Origin: Hyphomicrobium album
GTDB taxonomy: Bacteria > Pseudomonadota > Alphaproteobacteria > Rhizobiales > Hyphomicrobiaceae
NCBI RefSeq assembly: GCF_009708035.1
Contig: NZ_WMBQ01000002.1
Span: forward strand, 620,001 to 684,000
Length of the DNA stretch: 64,000 nucleotides
Direction: 5' to 3'
The first letter of the stretch is position 1. The number at the start of each line of letters is the position of its first letter. Positions 59,785-64,000 of this stretch are shown here, one piece after another. A model generated the notes under the pieces. The model ran no database searches and had not been told where the DNA came from. It saw only the letters and a list, made by a program, of their open reading frames with translations. A program made the translations under genes and the position numbers.

Positions 59785-61275
59785 ATGGCACGCTACGTGC
59801 TGGCGATCGACCAGGGGACCACGTCGTCACGGGCGTTGCTGTTCGATAGGGAGGCGCGCGTCGCCGCTGTCGCGCAGCAGGAATTCACGCAGCACTTTCC
59901 ACGCTCTGGCTGGGTGGAGCACGATCCGGAGGAGATCTGGACGGGCGCGGTGGCGACAGCCCGCGAGGCGATTGCGAAGGCGGGCGGTGCCGTCAACATC
60001 GTCGGCGTCGGCATTTCCAATCAGCGCGAGACCTCCGTCATCTGGGAGCGGGCCAGCGGCCGACCGATCCACAACGCCATCGTCTGGCAAGACCGGCGCA
60101 CGGCGGAAGCGTGCGAGGCGCTGCGCGCGGCGGGACACGAGGCGACAGTGACGGCCAAGACCGGGTTGCTGCTCGATCCCTATTTCTCGGCGACCAAGAT
60201 CGCCTGGATGCTCGATCAGGTGCCGGGTTCCCGGGCGCGGGCGGAGCGTGGCGAGCTCGCCTTCGGCACCATCGACTGTTTCCTGTTGTGGCGGCTGACC
60301 GGCGGGCGCGTACACGCCACCGACGTGACCAACGCCGCGCGCACCTGTCTGCTCGATATCCACACCGGGCAATGGGACTCGAAGCTGCTCGACATCTTCG
60401 GCGTTCCTCGCGCGCTGCTACCGGAGGTGCGCGACAACGCGGCGGAGTTCGGCGACACGGACGCTGACTTGTTTGGAGGTGCCATTCCCATCCGCGGCAT
60501 GGCAGGCGACCAGCAGGCGGCGACGATCGGTCAGGCCTGCTTCGAAGCCGGCATGCTGAAATCCACGTACGGAACTGGTTGCTTCGCGGTGCTGAACACG
60601 GGCGCGGAGTGCATCGCTTCGAAGAACCGGCTGTTGACGACCATCGCCTATCAGCTCGGAGGCGAGCGAACGTACGCGCTCGAAGGCTCCATCTTCATCG
60701 CCGGGGCAGCGGTGCAGTGGCTGCGCGACGGGTTGAAGATCGTGCCGCACGCGTCGAAGACGGGCGCAATGGCGCGGGGCGCCGATCCTGAGCAGAACGT
60801 GGTGCTGGTGCCGGCGTTCGTCGGCCTTGGCGCGCCGTACTGGGACCCCGACTGCCGCGGCGCTCTCTATGGGCTCACCCGCAACACCGGCCCGGACGAG
60901 CTGGCGCGCGCGGCGTTGCAATCGGTCTGCTTCCAAACCTACGATCTTTTGCAGGCGATGCGCGGCGACTGGCCGGCGGCTGGGGAAAGCACGGTGCTGC
61001 GTGCCGACGGCGGCATGGCGGCTTGCGACTGGACCATGCAGCGCCTCGCCGACATCCTCGACGTGCCCGTCGACCGGCCGACAGTGGTGGAGACGACGGC
61101 GCTCGGGGCCGCTTATCTCGCGGGGCTACAGTCGGGGTTTTATCCCGAGCCCAAGCAGTTCGCCGAGCGGTGGGCGCTGGATCGGCGCTTCACGCCAAGT
61201 ATGGGCGCGGAGGAGCGCTCGCGCTTGCTTTCCTCCTGGCACGATGCCGTCCGCCGCACGCTCACACCGCGCTGA
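59785..61275 (+). CDS. glpK: Glycerol kinase
   Basis: 496 residues; phosphorylates glycerol to sn-glycerol-3-phosphate. N-terminal ATP loop [13 protein letters not shown]; then [19 protein letters not shown] and [13 protein letters not shown], and the C-terminal phosphate-binding segment [14 protein letters not shown]. Length is normal. The glycerol facilitator and dehydrogenase genes are not in this window. Confidence 0.96.
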   Translation: MARYVLAIDQGTTSSRALLFDREARVAAVAQQEFTQHFPRSGWVEHDPEEIWTGAVATAREAIAKAGGAVNIVGVGISNQRETSVIWERASGRPIHNAIVWQDRRTAEACEALRAAGHEATVTAKTGLLLDPYFSATKIAWMLDQVPGSRARAERGELAFGTIDCFLLWRLTGGRVHATDVTNAARTCLLDIHTGQWDSKLLDIFGVPRALLPEVRDNAAEFGDTDADLFGGAIPIRGMAGDQQAATIGQACFEAGMLKSTYGTGCFAVLNTGAECIASKNRLLTTIAYQLGGERTYALEGSIFIAGAAVQWLRDGLKIVPHASKTGAMARGADPEQNVVLVPAFVGLGAPYWDPDCRGALYGLTRNTGPDELARAALQSVCFQTYDLLQAMRGDWPAAGESTVLRADGGMAACDWTMQRLADILDVPVDRPTVVETTALGAAYLAGLQSGFYPEPKQFAERWALDRRFTPSMGAEERSRLLSSWHDAVRRTLTPR

Positions 61276-61279
61276 AGCG

Positions 61280-62599
61280 ATGAATTCGCCAGAGCGCCCC
61301 AAAAAATTTCTGATCTATCTCGATCAGAACTTTATCAGCGAAATGGCGAAGCTGGGAATAAACGACAGAGTGCGCCCGGACTTCCGTCGGCTTTTCGATC
61401 TCTTGCACACGGGCTTTCGAGCGGAAAAGCTTGTCGTGCTGCGATCAACAATACATGAGGTCGAGACGAGTCTTGCTGGGCACCTTCGCGATGCCATACG
61501 GGGACGTCAGTCTATGTTGGGCCATGTCCATCTGGAAACACCGTACGCGGTGAAACGCCGCCAGATAGGGCGCGCTCTTTGCCGCTATACAGCGGGTACG
61601 GGAAACATCCTGTGCCACGATGATGTACTAGAAGATGATCCCGATAAGCGGGTGGGGCAATTCGATATTGATGTGGATATGGACTGGCGCTTCGCGCAGG
61701 CCAAAGAACAGCGCGCCGAGCTGGCTGCGCGACTTGAGACCCTTCGTAAGCGCGTAGCTGAGAGCCGTATCTCTTATGAAGAACAGCGGCGGATAGAACT
61801 GGCCACGGAGCGGGAGGCGATGTTGACGAGAGCCAGCATTGCTGAATTTACGACCGTCTACGAGGTAACGGTAGAGACTTGGCGTCAGTTCGTTGCGTCG
61901 GCTGCATTCGCGAGCATACCCATAGTCGATCTCGAAGTGTCCCTTATTGCACGCGTGCTGACGGGCAACCCCAATCGAACTATCAAGCCGGGCGATTCAG
62001 CGGACCTTGATGCCGTGGCTGCATATCTGCCTTATAGCGACACGTACGCTACGGACGCTTTTGCCGCGACGTTGGTGCGATCGCTGGCTTATCACTCGAA
62101 ATACAAGTGTCCTGTATTCGATGCCAAGTCGGCCGGCGTCAATAAATTGATCGAACACTTATGCAGCACTTTGGAGAGTATGAAACCCGTCAACTTGCCG
62201 GCTCTGACAATTTTTGTGGCGGCCGACGGTTCAGTGAAAGAGCAATCGTGGGAGCTCTACCGTCAGTTGGGATCGCAGGCCAGGGCCACTGGCGAGTGGA
62301 TCGAAATCTACGGCTTCGATGACGGTTCGATGCCACGGTATCAGATGCGTCAAATGCCTCACATCCCGGCACCATTTTACGGGCTCCAGGAGGTAACAAC
62401 ACTTAGTTGTTCTGCTGACGCGTCAATCGATCGATTACTAGAAGAGTGTCGTCGCCAGTGCCGGTCTACACACTTTGTGTTCATAGACAGTGCAAAGCCG
62501 CTTTCGCCTCATTTCGTCGTGGGAGCCCTGATGGCTTGCGAAGTTGGGATGACGCAGATTGAGGGTTACGGTCTCCACCGCGCTGCCCTGACCGCTTGA
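61280..62599 (+). CDS. PIN-like domain protein, accessory gene, function unknown
   Basis: 439 residues. An N-terminal PIN-like region begins KFLIYLDQNFISEM (Asp15), then a likely acidic residue in STIHEVETS, and further acidic sites in SADLDAVAAYLPYSDTYATDAF and KCPVFDAKSAG, the spacing expected of a PIN-type nuclease. A coiled-coil region (residues about 130-180) interrupts the fold. The last 65 residues contain THFVFIDSAKPL and GALMACEVGMTQIEGYGL, an unknown second domain. Codon use is more AT-rich than in neighbouring genes. Starts four bases after glpK. PIN-like proteins are often RNases, toxins or defence nucleases; no antitoxin is seen. Confidence 0.65.
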   Translation: MNSPERPKKFLIYLDQNFISEMAKLGINDRVRPDFRRLFDLLHTGFRAEKLVVLRSTIHEVETSLAGHLRDAIRGRQSMLGHVHLETPYAVKRRQIGRALCRYTAGTGNILCHDDVLEDDPDKRVGQFDIDVDMDWRFAQAKEQRAELAARLETLRKRVAESRISYEEQRRIELATEREAMLTRASIAEFTTVYEVTVETWRQFVASAAFASIPIVDLEVSLIARVLTGNPNRTIKPGDSADLDAVAAYLPYSDTYATDAFAATLVRSLAYHSKYKCPVFDAKSAGVNKLIEHLCSTLESMKPVNLPALTIFVAADGSVKEQSWELYRQLGSQARATGEWIEIYGFDDGSMPRYQMRQMPHIPAPFYGLQEVTTLSCSADASIDRLLEECRRQCRSTHFVFIDSAKPLSPHFVVGALMACEVGMTQIEGYGLHRAALTA

Positions 62600-63340
62600 A
62601 GCCGACCCTGCGAGCGAACTATGTGATGGCGATGACTATTTGCTCCTGGTTAGAACCGAACTTATTCCCACCACCTCCCGCACCCGCATACTGCCCGCGT
62701 CTTGCCCGATAGAGGGACGCGTCAAGCTTGAGCGTCTTACGTGGGGCAGGCCGGTGACCCGGACGAGGCCGCGTGAATGTTTCCGTTCGCACGCGTGTCG
62801 CGAGGACTAGCTCGTCCTCTCAAATCCGGGGTCGCGGACCGAGGCTGTGCAGGCGTGGCAACACTCTGCACGGACGCCCTCCGGCAGCGGCGCTCAGCAT
62901 CCTAGAGCGCAGTCGCCTTACGATCCCGAACGCAACAGCCCGGCGTTGAACGCCACAGGGTGGGATCGGACGGTCGCTGACGATGTGCTTGCACCCTCGG
63001 CACGGCAGCACACCGACGCGGGCGCCGAAAGGCTGCCGGACTTGAAACCAGGATGGCGGTCGTTTGGCGCCCGCGCTCCCTCGTTTGTTGCGCCCACCGA
63101 CTCGCACTCCGGCGAGCCGGCCGGTGGGCGCGTGGGCGATCGCCGGTTGGCGCGGGCGCCAGGGCGCATCTGCTCTTTGACATCATCGACGGTCGAGGCC
63201 GACGAGGCCGCATGTGGTTCGCAACTGGACTCTTGGCCGCGAAGCGGCAAGGCGCCAAGGGCGCCCGGCGCGAGCGCCGGCCATCAGCTCGCGTGACATA
63301 TGCCGAACGCCAAGCTTTCTTCAGCTTGTGTCGCGCAACC
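62600..63340. other. Non-coding gap of 740 bases between convergent genes
   Basis: Open frames exist on both strands but none has credible start, composition or similarity; they are shadows of one another. No tRNA, insertion-sequence ends or repeat longer than a few bases were noticed by eye. It lies just after the low-GC PIN-like gene, so it may be degraded mobile DNA. Confidence 0.4.
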
Positions 63341-64000
63341 TTACCTGATCACGGCGACGACGCGGGCCGGGGCCGCCGAGGCGCCGACGATCTTCAGCGG
63401 GAACACCATCACCTCGAAGCCCTTGGGCGGCAGCGCGCCGAGGTTGGTCAGCTGTTCCATGTGCCAGAAGGGGCGGCGCTGCCCGACGCGGTGTGCCTCC
63501 CAGAACAGCGTGTCGTCGTTGTCCGCCTTCGAGCGCGCGATCTGCGTGCGGAACGGCAGATCCCAGCCCCATTGGTCGATGCCCATGACGGTCGGACCGC
63601 GATCGAGGAGCCATTCGGTGGCGGCGGCGCTCATGCCGGTGCCGCGCGAAAAGAACTCCTTCGTGCCCATCAGCTTGTCGCGGCCGGTGCGAATGAGAAC
63701 GATGGTCTTGGCGTCGAGGGTCGCGCCGGTCTTGGCGAGCGCCGCCTCGAGGTCGGCGGGTGTAATCGCGTCGTCGTCGTCCTTGTGCGTCAGGTCGAGG
63801 ACGACGCCGGGGCCGATGCACTTTTCCAGCGGCATCTCGTCGATCGTTTGCGCACGCGTGCCGCCCGACGTCGGCCCGTAGTGCCAAGGCGCATCGATGT
63901 GCGTCGTCGCGTGGACCCCCATCTTGGTGATGGTGTCGTCGGCCCAGCCGGTGAAATCCTTCGGAAACAGCCGCGTCGGGAGTCCGAGCAGCCAGACGAG
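63341..64000 (-). CDS. Cyclase/kynurenine formamidase-like protein, 5' part missing
   Basis: The gene enters from the right edge; the frame is open from 64000 to TGA 63341 (219 residues). It contains the zinc-binding motif HATTHIDAPWHYG, the catalytic His in HMEQLTNL and PPKGFEVMVFPLKIVGASAAPARVVAV at the C-terminus (read as two overlapping parts). These belong to the metal-dependent cyclase family, which includes kynurenine formamidase and isatin hydrolase. Substrate cannot be decided. Confidence 0.85.
   Translation of the reverse strand, partial: LVWLLGLPTRLFPKDFTGWADDTITKMGVHATTHIDAPWHYGPTSGGTRAQTIDEMPLEKCIGPGVVLDLTHKDDDDAITPADLEAALAKTGATLDAKTIVLIRTGRDKLMGTKEFFSRGTGMSAAATEWLLDRGPTVMGIDQWGWDLPFRTQIARSKADNDDTLFWEAHRVGQRRPFWHMEQLTNLGALPPKGFEVMVFPLKIVGASAAPARVVAVIR

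Noticed and set aside
60827-62599. 590-residue frame covering the end of glpK and the PIN-like gene
   Set aside because: The first 150 residues are an off-frame reading of glpK; the true start is the ATG at 61280.
62600-63340. Possible tRNA or integration site after the PIN-like gene
   Set aside because: No cloverleaf or terminal direct repeat could be seen by eye.
1-64000. CRISPR arrays, rRNA, tRNA, intact insertion sequences or prophage
   Set aside because: None was recognised in a visual reading of both strands.

Overview
The window is GC-rich chromosomal DNA of an alphaproteobacterium, most likely Hyphomicrobiales (Rhizobiales). The clues are a short-form HisG paired with a HisRS-like HisZ, rplY next to pth, a Tat-exported repeat protein of the TIGR03808 type, an AnsA-type asparaginase, a MeaB GTPase, a Zur/CobW zinc locus and an Irr-type iron-control box before bacterioferritin. 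Genes are dense and no rRNA, tRNA, CRISPR array, intact transposon or prophage was seen. The assignment rests on gene content and order, not on a database search.

Layout. 1-2.3 kb: apt (partial), a frameshifted zinc-ribbon ORF, mtnA and a class II aldolase, which together suggest salvage of 5'-methylthioadenosine. 2.3-11 kb: small exported proteins, ychF, a GAF protein, two membrane proteins of unknown role, an ABC-2 exporter and pth. 11-17 kb: rplY, then a zinc-starvation locus (CobW/ZigA GTPase, zur, TonB-dependent receptor, His-rich protein) with two near-identical Zur-box-like palindromes. 17-25 kb: prs, a two-repeat lipoprotein, pgeF, a MidA-type methyltransferase, lgt, a UbiK-like coiled-coil protein, a YbjN protein, proC and a TetR regulator. 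26-29 kb: an OmpR/EnvZ-type pair whose two genes are separated by two palindromic repeat elements, then a MarR regulator divergent from ilvE. 30-42 kb: an AAC(3)-I-like acetyltransferase, an FAD oxidoreductase, arfB, a cNMP-binding patatin, a cold-shock-like protein, asparaginase, the TIGR03808-type protein, pcp and meaB. 42-48 kb: two related DUF900 hydrolases, one fused to TPRs, and a permuted-papain peptidase. 48-53 kb: hisZ-hisG and a DevBCA-type exporter. 53-56 kb: four tandem small secreted paralogs. 56-64 kb: an Rrf2 regulator, bfd, bfr, AmpG-like permease, glpK, a PIN-like protein and a partial cyclase.

The most unusual system is at 53.2-56.1 kb. Four exported proteins share an ENSS motif and a near-identical C-terminal tail bounded by two cysteines (core FFPSVGMTLSVPC). 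Each gene has its own GC-rich hairpin downstream and its own copy of a 20-bp dyad (consensus CTGTTCCGGCTGGAACAGCG) 57-94 bases before the start codon. A fifth copy of the dyad, same orientation, precedes the cold-shock-like gene 16 kb away, pointing to a shared regulator. Other notable items are the paired Zur boxes, the paired palindromic repeats inside a two-component operon, the DUF900 pair, the PIN-like accessory gene and the partial duplication of the bfd 3' end.
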